In this document: in pieces, positions 35,201 to 43,920 of the stretch
Position numbering within the stretch: position 1 is the first letter of the stretch
Layout of the letters: each line of letters starts with the position of its first letter
NCBI RefSeq assembly: GCF_014646115.1
Contig: NZ_BMMV01000004.1
Location: forward strand, 62,001 to 126,000
DNA from: Streptomyces camponoticapitis
GTDB taxonomy: Bacteria > Actinomycetota > Actinomycetes > Streptomycetales > Streptomycetaceae
Direction of reading: 5' to 3'
DNA length: 64,000 bases
The notes under the pieces: generated by a model
What the model saw: the letters and a program-made list of their open reading frames with translations, nothing else
Told to the model about the DNA's origin: nothing
The model's database searches: none
Made by a program: the position numbers and the translations under genes

Positions 35201-36095
35201 TCGAGGGGTAGATCCGGTACGACAGCTCCGTGTTGGCGCGCACGGCCGTGTCGACGTCGAAGACCTTGTTGTACGAGTAGGCCCGGCCGTCAGGCTTGTG
35301 CGAGCCGGCGTACTCCAGCGCGCGCTTGCCCGTGAAGCCGGCGTTGGCCTTGGCCGTGGGCGAGCCGCCGGGGCCGCTGTCGACATGGCTGCGCATGTCG
35401 GCGGGCGGCGGCGTGGTGGTGTCGCCGTCGGAGAACTGCACGTCGGCGAGCTGGGTGGCGTCACCCGCACCGTTGTTCCTGGTGATGTCCAGCCGGTAGT
35501 GCGCGTACGCGGTCGAATTGTCGAAGTCATATGACTTTGTCTGGAATCGTTCGCCGAAGGTCTGATCGACCCGGGAGTCGAGGGTCTTCCACTCCTTGCC
35601 GTCAGTCGATCCCTGGAGTGTCCAGTCCTTCGGGTCGCGCTCGGCGTGGTCGTTCGCGGACGTCAGCGCGTAGGTCACGACCTTGGTGGGCGCGTCCAGG
35701 TCGAACTCGATCCAGGCGGTCCGCTCGAACGCCAGCCACTTGGTGCTGGACTGGATGTCGACCAGGTTCTCCTTGCCCTCGCCGCCGCCCGAGTTCTCGT
35801 CGCTGGCACGCAGCTCCACGACCCGTTCGGTGACGTTGCCGGGGATGCCGGCGTTGAACTCCCCGGTCACGCCCGAGGATCGCTTCTCCCCGTCGGCTCC
35901 GGTGTCGACGGTGTCACGCCAGTCGGGCTGCGTGTCGCTCTCCTCGAAGGAGGAGGCGAACGAGTCCTTGGGGGCGTCGGCCCTGGCCGGCTGTGCGACA
36001 GCCGCCGAGTGTGCGGTGACGACGAGCAGCGAAGCGACCGCCACCAGGGCGGCGTTGCGGTACTGCGTGTGCCGGGGTCTTGGTGTGCGCGGCAT
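32253..36095 (-). CDS. Secreted GH92 alpha-mannosidase with two F5/8C-like modules
   Basis: 1280 aa from ATG (36095) after AGGAGGAAGG; an upstream frame adds 17 unrelated residues. Residues 1-40 are a signal peptide (AALVAVASLLVVTAHSAAVA, then AxA-like cleavage near QPARADA). Residues about 60-225 and 1150-1280 are F5/8-type C (CBM32-like) sandwiches (DWTLQGSTDGKEWKTLD and AWELQGSADGETWKTLD are clear internal repeats). The centre (about 400-1130) is GH92: NGFWDTYRTTWPAYSFLTP, YTETNGWGYAF, MYGHSNQVAHHATYMYNAA and GYHGDEDNGEQSAWYLFSAM. GH92 enzymes are calcium-dependent inverting exo-alpha-mannosidases acting on mannans and N-glycans. It is divergent from the NgcEFG importer. Confidence 0.95.
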   Translation of the reverse strand: MPRTPRPRHTQYRNAALVAVASLLVVTAHSAAVAQPARADAPKDSFASSFEESDTQPDWRDTVDTGADGEKRSSGVTGEFNAGIPGNVTERVVELRASDENSGGGEGKENLVDIQSSTKWLAFERTAWIEFDLDAPTKVVTYALTSANDHAERDPKDWTLQGSTDGKEWKTLDSRVDQTFGERFQTKSYDFDNSTAYAHYRLDITRNNGAGDATQLADVQFSDGDTTTPPPADMRSHVDSGPGGSPTAKANAGFTGKRALEYAGSHKPDGRAYSYNKVFDVDTAVRANTELSYRIYPSMPETDLGYPATNVSVDLAFTDGTYLSDLKALDSHGGLMSPQGQGEAKRLYVNQWNAVASRIGSVAAGKTVDRILVAYDSPKGPAKFQGWVDDIALAVKAPEKRLAHLSDYASTTRGTNSSGSFSRGNNFPATAVPHGFNFWTPVTDAASTSWIYEYARDNNSDNLPTLEALSASHEPSPWMGDRQTFQLMPSTAAGTPDASRSARALPFRHENEIARPHYYGVTFENGLKAEITPTDHAAAMRFTYPGDDASLVLDNVNNNGGLTIDAANRSFTGYSDVRSGGSAGATRLFVYGVLDAAVKDSGKLPGGGGQDVTGFVRLDAGQDRTVNLRIATSLISVDQAKKNLADELPADLGFERVKKDAQRAWDGILGKVEVEGANKDQLTTLYSSLYRLYLYPNSGFENTGTKKKPRQQYASPFVPKMGTDSPTHTGAKIVTGEVYVNNGFWDTYRTTWPAYSFLTPKKAGEMVDGFVQQYKDGGWISRWSSPGYADLMTGTSSDVAFADAYVKGVDFDAKAAYDAALKNATVVPPSSGVGRKGMETSPFLGYASTETHEGLSWSLEGYLNDYGIAKMGEKLYEETGKKRYKDESEYFLNRARSYVSLFDSEADFFQGRDLKGDWRVPSDEYDPRVWGYDYTETNGWGYAFTAAQDSRGLANLYGGRAGLGDKLDEYFATPETASAEFVGSYGGVIHEMTEARDVRMGMYGHSNQVAHHATYMYNAASKPWKTQEKVREVLGRLYTGSEIGQGYHGDEDNGEQSAWYLFSAMGFYPLVMGSGEYAVGSPLFTKTTVHLENGKKLVVSAPENSDKNIYVQGLKVNGKAWNSTALPHDLLAEGGTLEFDMGAEPSTWGSGKDAAPVSITQDDKVPSPRTDAVTGSGALFDNSSKTSGAAGGSVDLPVSSATEAVQYTLTSAKAETSPRAWELQGSADGETWKTLDKRSGQSFRWDQQTRAFSVASPGSYEHYRLVTKGQADLAEVELLR

Positions 36096-36757
36096 CCCGA
36101 GCCTTCCTCCTGCGAAAGCATGATGGACAACGTTGTCAAAAGTCATGCGCCGGTTAAGTAGTGATGCAAGAGGTGCATGGTGTCAAGGGTGTTGCCGGTG
36201 TGAGCTGACGGAAACCGGCCATTCCGCCAAAAGCGATTCGTTGAATCTGCACATAACTATGCGTGCCGGGGGCGCGCGAGTGGGCCCGATATCGCGGCGT
36301 ACGCGATCCGGAAAATACGGTGAGATCCGTACGGATGCCACGCGGGTCTTCCGAAACCCACCGGAGGTCTCAACTAGGGAAAGACTCCCGCCCAAACCTG
36401 CTTTCGATCTTGCTCACCCGACCTGAAGTGGACTATACCTGTCGGCGTCCGCCTCGCCAGGTTTCGCACGGCGAAGGACCGGGAGACGGGGGACGGTTGG
36501 GTGCCGTGACGCCGTGACGCACCCCGCCGCGAACCATTCAGGCCGTTCCTGCTGTAATCACGCATCACACATCACGCTTCACGCACGACGCACAACAACG
36601 CGTACGGCAACACGTACAACTGCATGTACGCAATCAGCACCACAATCCTGCACGACCCAGCTTCATTTGACCGCGGTGGCGGGGCCCTTCTGCCTCAGGC
36701 GAGAAGGACGGGCGACCGGTACACCGCCTGAGTCCTGGAGAAGGCGAGGACTTGAGC
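36096..36757. other. Divergent intergenic region between GH92 and ngcE
   Basis: 662 nt with no convincing gene. It contains the palindrome at 36126-36137 near the GH92 start. At 36560-36630 it holds a run of short repeated CACGC, CACAAC and CGTAC words. Both promoters must lie here. No DasR-type site was recognised by eye. Confidence 0.5.
36126..36137. promoter_or_regulatory. Palindrome GACAACGTTGTC upstream of GH92, LacI-type operator candidate
   Basis: A perfect 12-bp palindrome with a central CG, 31 bp upstream of the GH92 ATG, as expected for a LacI-family repressor site. A related half, CACCGTTGTCA, occurs at 41715-41725 before xylF. No LacI gene lies in the window. Confidence 0.5.
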
Positions 36758-38206
36758 ATGGGATCCACCTCCGCTCACAGCAATGAGGGCCTTGGCCGTC
36801 GTGATCTGATCAAGCGTTCGGCAGCGGTCGGCCTGATCACCGTGCCGACGATGAGTTTCCTGGCGTCCTGCGCGAGCAGCGACAGCGGCGGCGACGAGAA
36901 GGTCGAGAAGGGCAAGACCTCGGCGAAGAACCCCCTCGGAGCCAACGAGACGGCGCAGCTCGAAGTCGTCATCTTCAACGGCGGTTTCGGCGAGCAGTAC
37001 GCCATCGACGCGGAGAAGCGTTACAACACGGCTTTCCCGAAGGCCCCGAAGGTCAAGCACGCGGCGACCGAGAAGATCCAGTCCACGCTCCAGCCGAGGT
37101 TCAACGGCGGTACCCCGCCGGACCTGATCGACAACTCCGGCGCCGAGCAGATGGACATGGGCGTGCTGGTGGGCAAGAAGCAGCTCACCGACCTCACGGC
37201 CCTGATGGACGCCCCGTCGTACGACGACCCCGCCAAGAAGGTGCGCGACACCCTGCGCCCCGGCATCGTCGAGATGGGCCAGTTCGACGGCGACCCCGTC
37301 TGGATCATGTACTACGCCTACACGGTCTACGGCGTCTGGTACTCGCAGAAGGCGCTGGAGAACCTCGACGCGACGTACCCCGAGACGTGGGACGACATGC
37401 TCGCGCTCTGCGCGAAGGCGAAGAAGAAGGGCATCGCCGGCTGGACGTACGCGGGCAAGCACCCGTACTACATCCCGTTCTCGCTGTACCCGATGATCGC
37501 CAAGATCGGTGGCGTCGAGGTACTCGACAAGATCGACAACCTGGAGCCGAACGCCTGGAAGGACCCGGCGGTCAAGACGGCGTTCGAGGCGTACTACGAG
37601 CTCTACAAGAAGGGCTACATCCTCCAGGGCACCCCCGGCCTGGACCACATCCAGTCGCAGACCGCCTGGACGAAGGGCAAGGCGCTCTTCATCCCGAACG
37701 GCTCGTGGGTGGAGAACGAGGCGGCCAAGACCATGCCGGCCGACTTCAACCTCGCCGTCGGCGCGCCGTCCGGCATCGACTCCTCCGACAAGCTGCCGTT
37801 CGGCACCATCTGGGCGTCCGGCGGTGAGCCCTTCATCGTCCCGCAGAAGGCCAAGAACCCGCAGGGCGGCATGGAGTTGCTGCGCATCATGCTCAGCGAG
37901 GAGTCGTCGAAGAACTTCACCTCGCAGGTGAAGTCGCTGACCGCCCTCAACGGCGGCACGGACGGCATCGAGCTGACCCCGGGCCTCAAGTCGGCCGTGG
38001 CGGCCCTGGACAAGGCGGGCGAGAACGTCGTCAACCCGCGCCTCCAGGACTGGTACGTCAAGCTCCAGAAGGAGCAGATCGGTGTCGCCGGTCTCGGCGA
38101 GATGATGGCCGGGCGTCTCACCCCCGCCGAGACCATCAAGAAGATCCAGGGCTACGCGGATGCCGCCGCGAAGGACCAGTCCATCAAGCACTACAAGCAC
38201 CAGTGA
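36758..38206 (+). CDS. ngcE: Sugar ABC transporter substrate-binding lipoprotein (NgcE)
   Basis: 482 aa; ATG about 6-10 nt after GGCGAGGA. The N-terminus has a Tat-like GRRDLIKRSAAVGLITVP and a lipobox LASC (about 33), so it is an exported lipoprotein. The mature part is a family 1 extracellular solute-binding protein (PPDLIDNSGAEQMDMG, FIPNGSWVENEAAK). In Streptomyces, NgcEFG takes up N-acetylglucosamine and chitobiose, and the adjacent Rok7B7 and XylFGH match the S. coelicolor order, which supports the name. The ATPase is not encoded here; it is usually the shared MsiK. The upstream GH92 may supply other sugars, so the specificity remains inferred. Confidence 0.88.
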   Translation: MGSTSAHSNEGLGRRDLIKRSAAVGLITVPTMSFLASCASSDSGGDEKVEKGKTSAKNPLGANETAQLEVVIFNGGFGEQYAIDAEKRYNTAFPKAPKVKHAATEKIQSTLQPRFNGGTPPDLIDNSGAEQMDMGVLVGKKQLTDLTALMDAPSYDDPAKKVRDTLRPGIVEMGQFDGDPVWIMYYAYTVYGVWYSQKALENLDATYPETWDDMLALCAKAKKKGIAGWTYAGKHPYYIPFSLYPMIAKIGGVEVLDKIDNLEPNAWKDPAVKTAFEAYYELYKKGYILQGTPGLDHIQSQTAWTKGKALFIPNGSWVENEAAKTMPADFNLAVGAPSGIDSSDKLPFGTIWASGGEPFIVPQKAKNPQGGMELLRIMLSEESSKNFTSQVKSLTALNGGTDGIELTPGLKSAVAALDKAGENVVNPRLQDWYVKLQKEQIGVAGLGEMMAGRLTPAETIKKIQGYADAAAKDQSIKHYKHQ

Positions 38207-38254
38207 GCAGGCGTCACCAGCGGCGGCATCCGCACACAGATCGGGGTCGGATCC

Positions 38255-39184
38255 ATGCAGCACGGTAAATACCGGTTCATCGTGGGGTTCTTGATCGCCC
38301 CCTTGGCGTTGTACGCGATCTTCGTCATATGGCCGTTCATCCAGTCCATCTACTACTCGTTCACGGACTGGACGGGGCTGAGTTCCGACTTCAAGATGGT
38401 GGGCTTCGACAACTACAAGAAGATGTTCGAGGACGACATCTTCTGGAAGTCCTTGCAGCACAGCGTGCTGTTCGTGCTGCTGCTTCCGCTGGTGACGCTC
38501 GCCCTCGCGCTGTTCCTCGCCTTCATGATCAATGTCGGCGGGCGGCAGCGAAAGGGCGCCACGATCGCGGGCGTACGCGGTTCGGGTTTCTACAAGATCG
38601 CGTATTTCTTTCCGCAGGTGCTCTCCATCGCGATCGTCGCCCTGCTTTTCCAGTTCGCCTACAACCCGGAGAGCGGCGCCATCAACGCGGCGCTCTCCGC
38701 GGTGGGCCTGGACAATGTCCAGCCGCTCTGGCTGGGTGACCCGGATCTCGCGCTCTGGTGCGTGATGGCGGTCCTGATCTGGAGCACGGTCGGCTTCTTC
38801 GTCGTCCTCTTCTCCGCCGGAATGGCCTCCATTCCGAAGGACTATTACGAGGCGGCTCTGCTGGACGGCGCGGACCGGTTCACGACCTTCTTCCGGATCA
38901 CGCTTCCGCTGCTCTGGGACACCGTGCAGGCCGGCTGGATCTACATGGGCATCCTGGCGCTCGGCGCCGAGGCGTTCGCGGTCGTACAGATCATGACCGT
39001 GGGGCCGGGCGGTGGCGGACCCGACTACTCGACCACGGTCCTGCCGCTGTACGTCTACCAAACGGCCTTCCGGGACGCCCAGGCCGGTTATGCCACAACG
39101 ATCGGTGTCGCTCTGCTCGTGGTCACGCTGTCCTTCGCGGCGGTCGTGACGAAGCTGGGCCGGCGCGAGCGGCTGGAGTTCTGA
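38255..39184 (+). CDS. ngcF: Sugar ABC transporter permease (NgcF)
   Basis: 309 aa with six transmembrane helices (FIVGFLIAPLALYAIFVIWP first). The EAA loop facing the ATPase is EAALLDGADRFTTFFRITLP (about 208-227). It is the MalF-type partner of the next gene, with an overlapping stop and start (TGATG). It lies 48 nt after ngcE in the same operon. Confidence 0.92.
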   Translation: MQHGKYRFIVGFLIAPLALYAIFVIWPFIQSIYYSFTDWTGLSSDFKMVGFDNYKKMFEDDIFWKSLQHSVLFVLLLPLVTLALALFLAFMINVGGRQRKGATIAGVRGSGFYKIAYFFPQVLSIAIVALLFQFAYNPESGAINAALSAVGLDNVQPLWLGDPDLALWCVMAVLIWSTVGFFVVLFSAGMASIPKDYYEAALLDGADRFTTFFRITLPLLWDTVQAGWIYMGILALGAEAFAVVQIMTVGPGGGGPDYSTTVLPLYVYQTAFRDAQAGYATTIGVALLVVTLSFAAVVTKLGRRERLEF

Positions 39185-40107
39185 TGAAGACCACTGACAC
39201 GCCTCCGGCCACGACCGCCGAGGAGCCGCGCGACCGGCCGCCGGTGACCAAGGTGAACGCGCCACTGGAGAAGGAGAGTCCCGGGGGCGGCGTCCTCAAC
39301 GTCTTCTCGCACGGTGTGCTGGTCATCTGGGCGCTGCTGGTCGTGCTGCCGCTGCTGTGGGCGGTGATGTCCTCCTTCAAGGACGACAACTCCATCTTCA
39401 GTTCGCCGTGGTCGCTGCCGGACAAGCTCCACTTCGAGAACTGGTCGCGGGCCTGGACCCAGGCGCACATGAGCGACTACTTCCTCAACACCATTCTGGT
39501 GGTGGGGGGCTCGCTGATCGGCACTCTGGTGCTCGGCTCGATGGCCGCGTACGTACTGGCGCGCTTCGATTTCCCCGGGAACCGCTTCATCTATTTCCTC
39601 TTCGTCGGAGGGATGAGCTTCCCGATCATCCTGGCGCTGGTCCCGTTGTTCTTCGTCATGAACAACATGGGGCTGCTGAACACCACGCACGGTCTGATCC
39701 TGGTGTACATCGCCTACTCGCTGCCGTTCACGGTGTTCTTCCTGTCGTCCTTCTTCAGGACGCTGCCGACTTCGGTGGCGGAAGCGGCGATCATCGACGG
39801 TGCCTCGCATACGAGGACCTTCTTCCAGATCATGCTGCCGATGGCCAAGCCGGGTCTGATCAGCGTGGGTATCTTCAACTTCCTCGGCCAGTGGAACCAG
39901 TACATGCTGCCGACGGTGCTCAACACCGACCCGGAGAAGAAGGTGCTCTCGCAGGGGCTGGTGCAGCTGGCGGTCAGCCAGGGTTACAAGGGCGACTACT
40001 CCGGGCTCTTCGCCGGACTGGTGATGGCGATGCTTCCGGTGCTCGCCGCGTACATCATCTTCCAGCGCCAGGTCGTCGCCGGGCTGACGGCGGGAGCGCT
40101 CAAGTAG
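39184..40107 (+). CDS. ngcG: Sugar ABC transporter permease (NgcG)
   Basis: 307 aa, ATG overlapping the ngcF stop. About 40 hydrophilic residues precede six transmembrane helices (FSHGVLVIWALLVVLPLLWA first). The MalG-type EAA loop is EAAIIDGASHTRTFFQIMLP (about 200-219). It completes the membrane channel with NgcF. The operon ends here with a terminator across its stop codon. Confidence 0.92.
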   Translation: MKTTDTPPATTAEEPRDRPPVTKVNAPLEKESPGGGVLNVFSHGVLVIWALLVVLPLLWAVMSSFKDDNSIFSSPWSLPDKLHFENWSRAWTQAHMSDYFLNTILVVGGSLIGTLVLGSMAAYVLARFDFPGNRFIYFLFVGGMSFPIILALVPLFFVMNNMGLLNTTHGLILVYIAYSLPFTVFFLSSFFRTLPTSVAEAAIIDGASHTRTFFQIMLPMAKPGLISVGIFNFLGQWNQYMLPTVLNTDPEKKVLSQGLVQLAVSQGYKGDYSGLFAGLVMAMLPVLAAYIIFQRQVVAGLTAGALK

Positions 40108-40123
40108 CTCCTGGCTCCCGCCG
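40088..40123 (+). terminator. Terminator overlapping the ngcG stop
   Basis: Arms CGGCGGGAGC (40088-40097) and GCTCCCGCCG (40114-40123), perfect 10 bp, 16-nt loop. A second hairpin follows at 40177-40186 / 40204-40213 (CGAACCGCCC / GGGCGGTTCG). The rest of the 395-nt interval to rok7B7 holds that gene's promoter region, with no other gene seen. Confidence 0.65.
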
Positions 40124-40502
40124 CTTCACACCGGGGCGCTCCGCCGGCCCGCCGACGGAGCCCTCGACCGCTTCACCGAACCGCCCTCCGGCCGCTCGCC
40201 GGGGGGCGGTTCGCCGCATTCCGGGCCCTCGTCCGGGGGGTTCGTTCGGTATCCATCCCGAGCCGAAGGGGGACTTTTCGCCACCACCACTGGCCTGATT
40301 TCGCCAAAACGCCGATGTTCGCAGGTCAGATGCGTATCTACCGTGACCATCCAGCTCCAGCACTGCTCAAGGTCTTGACGGGAAGCGACCCGAAAGGCTG
40401 AGCTTAGAGTTCACAAGTTGGAGATACGTCGGGGCCTCATAGGCGCGACCCCGGCCGGGGGCGGTGGTCGTGCCGCCTGCCAAGGGCAGGAGTGGATCAG
40501 TT

Positions 40503-41702
40503 GTGGAGACTCCAGGGTCACAGTCGTCTCTGCACCGGGCGAATCTGGAGCGGGTCGTACGCGCGGTGCGCATGGCGGGCTCGCTCACCCAGGCGGAGAT
40601 CGCCCGGAGCACAGGACTGTCGGCGGCCACGGTCTCCAACATCGTCCGCGAGCTCAGGGAGGGCGGCACCGTCGAGGTGACGCCCACCTCGGCCGGGGGC
40701 CGCAGGGCCCGCAGCGTCTCGCTCAGCGGCGACGCCGGCATCGTCATCGGCGTCGACTTCGGCCATACCCATCTGCGGGTGGCCGTGGGAAACCTGGCCC
40801 ACCAGGTGCTCGCTGAGGAGTCCGAACCGCTCGACGTGGACGCCTCGTCGGCGCACGGTTTCGGCCGGGCGGAAGAGCTGGTGGAGCGGCTGATCGAGGC
40901 CACCGGGATCGGCCGCCAGAAGGTCATCGGCGTGGGCCTCGGGGTGCCCGGCCCGATCGACGTCGTCTCGGGCACGCTCGGCTCCACCTCGATCCTGCCT
41001 GGCTGGACGGGAATCAACCCCAGCAAGGAGTTGGCGGGGCGGCTCGGCGTGCCGGTGTACGTCGACAACGACGCCAATCTCGGGGCCCTCGGCGAGCTGG
41101 TCTGGGGCAGCGGCCGGGGCGTGAAGGACCTCGCCTACATCAAGGTCGCCAGCGGCGTCGGCGCCGGCCTGGTCATAGAGGGCCAGATCTACCGCGGACC
41201 GGGCGGTACGGCGGGTGAGATCGGGCACATCACGCTCGACGAGTCCGGCCCCGTCTGCCGCTGCGGCAACCGCGGCTGCCTGGAGACCTTCACGGCCGCC
41301 CGCTACGTACTGCCGCTGCTCAGGTCCAGCCACGGCCGCGATCTGACCATGGAGCGGGTCGTGCAGCTGGCCAGGGAGGGCGACCCCGGCTGCCGCCGGG
41401 TGATCGCCGACGTCGGGCGCCACATCGGCAGCGGCGTCGCCAATCTCTGCAATCTGCTGAACCCCAGCCGGGTGGTGCTCGGCGGCGATTTGGCCGAGGC
41501 TGGTGAGCTGGTGCTCGCGCCCATACGCGAGTCGGTCTCCCGGTACGCGATCCCCAGCGCCGCCAGACAGCTCTCGGTGCTTCCCGGAGCCCTCGGCGGC
41601 CGGGCGGAAGTGCTCGGCGCCCTCGCCCTCGTACTGAGCGAAATGGGCGATTCGACCCTACTTGAGAGCACTCTGCCTGTCGGCTCGGCTGTCTTCACTT
41701 AG
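40503..41702 (+). CDS. rok7B7: ROK-family transcriptional regulator Rok7B7
   Basis: 399 aa from GTG, with AGGAG 11 nt upstream; the following METPGSQSSLHRANLE-like start fits the Streptomyces orthologue. Residues about 10-70 are a MarR-like winged helix (GSLTQAEIARSTGLSAATVS). Residues about 80-390 are the ROK sugar-kinase-like domain: IGVDFGHTHLRVAVGN, VDNDANLGALGE and the zinc motif CRCGNRGCLE. Some ROK repressors keep kinase residues; activity here is unknown. Known Rok7B7 controls the flanking xylFGH and ngc operons and affects carbon catabolite repression, development and antibiotic production in S. coelicolor. It sits between exactly those operons. Confidence 0.92.
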   Translation: METPGSQSSLHRANLERVVRAVRMAGSLTQAEIARSTGLSAATVSNIVRELREGGTVEVTPTSAGGRRARSVSLSGDAGIVIGVDFGHTHLRVAVGNLAHQVLAEESEPLDVDASSAHGFGRAEELVERLIEATGIGRQKVIGVGLGVPGPIDVVSGTLGSTSILPGWTGINPSKELAGRLGVPVYVDNDANLGALGELVWGSGRGVKDLAYIKVASGVGAGLVIEGQIYRGPGGTAGEIGHITLDESGPVCRCGNRGCLETFTAARYVLPLLRSSHGRDLTMERVVQLAREGDPGCRRVIADVGRHIGSGVANLCNLLNPSRVVLGGDLAEAGELVLAPIRESVSRYAIPSAARQLSVLPGALGGRAEVLGALALVLSEMGDSTLLESTLPVGSAVFT

Positions 41703-41729
41703 ATAACGAATGGCACCGTTGTCATCTCG

Positions 41730-41748
41730 TTAAGGATTTACTCCTTGA
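41730..41748. promoter_or_regulatory. Inverted repeat upstream of xylF, candidate Rok7B7 operator
   Basis: TTAAGGA (41730-41736) and TCCTTGA (41742-41748), 6 of 7 pairing, 5-bp centre. It overlaps a TTGAC -35-like element at 41745. Position about 75 bp before the xylF start fits a repressor site. Confidence 0.4.
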
Positions 41749-41823
41749 CGCTGGGTCCGCAGCGGAGTTGACTTCCAGCCACCTCGGCCGCAACGTCGCG
41801 GCCTCGTCAGGGAGGTTTCTGAA

Positions 41824-42936
41824 GTGAACGCACATCTCCGACGTGCTGCCGTGGCTGCCGCTGCCACCGCGATGGCCGTCTCTCTCGCCGCCTGTGGAAG
41901 CGCCAAGGAGTCCGGTGACTCGGCGAAGGAGTCGTCCAAGAAGTCGGACGGCTCGCTGACCATCGGTCTGCTGCTGCCCGAGAACCAGACCGCGCGCTAC
42001 GAGAAGTTCGACAAGCCGCTGATCGAGAAGCGGGTCAGCGAGCTGACCGACGGCAAGGGCAAGGTCGTCTACGCCAACGCCAAGCAGGACGCGTCGACGC
42101 AGAACCAGCAGGCCGACACGATGGTCACCAACAAGGTCGACGCGCTGATCGTGGACGCCGTCGACTCCAAGGCCATCACGGGCTCGATCAAGAAGGCCAA
42201 GGACGCCGGCATACCGGTCATCGCCTTCGACCGCCTCGCCGAGGGCGACATCGACGGCTACGTCTCCTTCGACAACGAAGAGGTCGGCCGTGTCCAGGGC
42301 CAGGCGCTCCTGGACGAGCTCGGCCCGAAGGCGAAGGACGGTGACATCGTGATGATGAACGGCGCGATCACCGACCCGAACGCCGCCCTCTTCAAGAAGG
42401 GCGCCAAGTCCGTCCTCGAGGGCAAGGTGACGATCGGCAAGGAGTACGACACCAAGGAGTGGAAGCCGGAGAACGCCAACGCCAACATGGAAGGCGCGAT
42501 CTCCGCCCTGGGCAAGGACAAGATCGTCGGCGTCTACTCCGCCAACGACGGCATGGCGGGCGGCATCATCACCGCCCTCAAGGGAGCCGGCATCACCCCG
42601 CTCCCGCCGGTCACCGGCCAGGACGCCGAACTCGCGGGTGTGCAGCGCATCGTCGCCGGTGAGCAGTTCATGAGCGTCTACAAGCCCTACCCGACCGAGG
42701 CCTCCATCGCGGCTGAGATGGCCGTCGCGGTCGCCAAGGGCGAGTCCCTGGACGCCATCGCCAAGACGAAGGTCGACAGCGCCACCACCAAGGGCATCCC
42801 GTCGGTGCTCGTCCCGGTCGTCTCGCTGACCAAGGACAACATCAACGACACGGTCATCAAGGACGGCATCTACACCGTCGACGAGATCTGCACCGCGAAG
42901 TTCAAGGCCAAGTGCGACACCCTCGGCGTCAAGTAG
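41824..42936 (+). CDS. xylF: D-xylose ABC transporter substrate-binding lipoprotein (XylF)
   Basis: 370 aa, GTG 8 nt after GGGAGG. The N-terminus is a signal with lipobox LAAC (residues 21-24 region). The mature protein is a periplasmic-binding-protein-like sugar binder of the xylose/ribose type: LTIGLLLPENQTARYEKFDK, VDALIVDAVDSKAITGSIKK, GIPVIAFDRL, VGVYSANDGMAGGIITALKG and TPLPPVTGQDAELAGVQRI. It heads the xylFGH operon behind rok7B7. Confidence 0.93.
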   Translation: MNAHLRRAAVAAAATAMAVSLAACGSAKESGDSAKESSKKSDGSLTIGLLLPENQTARYEKFDKPLIEKRVSELTDGKGKVVYANAKQDASTQNQQADTMVTNKVDALIVDAVDSKAITGSIKKAKDAGIPVIAFDRLAEGDIDGYVSFDNEEVGRVQGQALLDELGPKAKDGDIVMMNGAITDPNAALFKKGAKSVLEGKVTIGKEYDTKEWKPENANANMEGAISALGKDKIVGVYSANDGMAGGIITALKGAGITPLPPVTGQDAELAGVQRIVAGEQFMSVYKPYPTEASIAAEMAVAVAKGESLDAIAKTKVDSATTKGIPSVLVPVVSLTKDNINDTVIKDGIYTVDEICTAKFKAKCDTLGVK

Positions 42937-43140
42937 TCAGCCAGTAGGACCGCGGAAACCCGCCCTGAAGCCTGTCCGGTGCCCCGCCCTCAACTGTCCC
43001 GCTACCGGGCGGGGCGCCGGACGGACCACTTCACGGCTTTTCGTGTGTCACCCGCAGTTCTCTCTTCTGCTCGACCCCCGTGCCCACCACCCCCAGGGCG
43101 CGGTATCCCCGCCGGCCAGGCGGCGAAGGAGATGGTTTAC

Positions 43141-43920
43141 GTGACCGCTACGCCCGTGCTGGCGTTGCGAGGGGTCTCCAAGCGGTTCGGTGCCGTGCAG
43201 GCGCTCACCGACGTAGAGCTTGAGGTCCATGCCGGACAGGTCGTCGCCCTCGTGGGCGACAACGGCGCCGGCAAATCCACGCTCGTCAAGACGATCGCCG
43301 GAGTCCACCCCATCGATGACGGCGTCATCGAGTGGGAGGGCAGGTCGGTCGCGATCAACAAGCCGCACGACGCCCAGGAGCTGGGCGTGGCGACGGTCTA
43401 CCAGGACCTCGCGCTGTGCGACAACCTCGATGTCGTCGGCAATCTGTACCTCGGCCGCGAGCTGCGCTCCTGGGGTGTCCTCAACGAGGTCGAGATGGAG
43501 CGCCGCGCCCGCGAGCTGCTCACCACGCTGTCGATCCGTATCCCCAGCGTGCGCATCCCGATCGCCTCGCTCTCCGGCGGCCAGCGCCAGACGGTGGCCA
43601 TCGCCCGGTCCATGCTCGGCGAGCCCAAGCTGGTGATCCTGGACGAGCCCACCGCCGCCCTCGGTGTCGAGCAGACCGCCCAGGTCCTCGACCTCGTCGA
43701 GCGGCTGCGGGAGCGCGGTTACGCCGTGATCCTGGTCAGCCACAACATGGAGGACGTCCGCGCGGTCGCCGACAAGGTCGCCGTGCTCAGGCTGGGCCGC
43801 AACAACGGCTTCTTCGACGTCGCCACCACCTCGCAGGAAGACATCATTTCCGCGATCACCGGTGCCACGGACAACGCCGTGACCCGACGCGCGGCGCGCA
43901 ACGTGGAGGTTAAGAAGTGA
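43141..43920 (+). CDS. xylG: Sugar ABC transporter ATP-binding protein, single domain (XylG)
   Basis: 259 aa from GTG, 9 nt after AAGGAG; the ATG at 43132 abuts the ribosome site and is unlikely. It has one complete nucleotide-binding domain: Walker A GDNGAGKSTL, Q-loop TVYQDLALC, signature LSGGQRQTVAIARSM, Walker B LVILDEPTAALG and switch His in VSHNMEDV. E. coli XylG and RbsA have two fused domains of about 500 aa; this single-domain type is half that size and would work as a homodimer. The stop overlaps xylH (GTGA). The 204-nt gap after xylF has no gene. Confidence 0.93.
   Translation: MTATPVLALRGVSKRFGAVQALTDVELEVHAGQVVALVGDNGAGKSTLVKTIAGVHPIDDGVIEWEGRSVAINKPHDAQELGVATVYQDLALCDNLDVVGNLYLGRELRSWGVLNEVEMERRARELLTTLSIRIPSVRIPIASLSGGQRQTVAIARSMLGEPKLVILDEPTAALGVEQTAQVLDLVERLRERGYAVILVSHNMEDVRAVADKVAVLRLGRNNGFFDVATTSQEDIISAITGATDNAVTRRAARNVEVKK

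Noticed and set aside
40177..40213. Hairpin CGAACCGCCC / GGGCGGTTCG as a separate regulatory RNA
   Set aside because: The 17-nt GC-rich loop and position after ngcG fit a second terminator; nothing supports a riboswitch.
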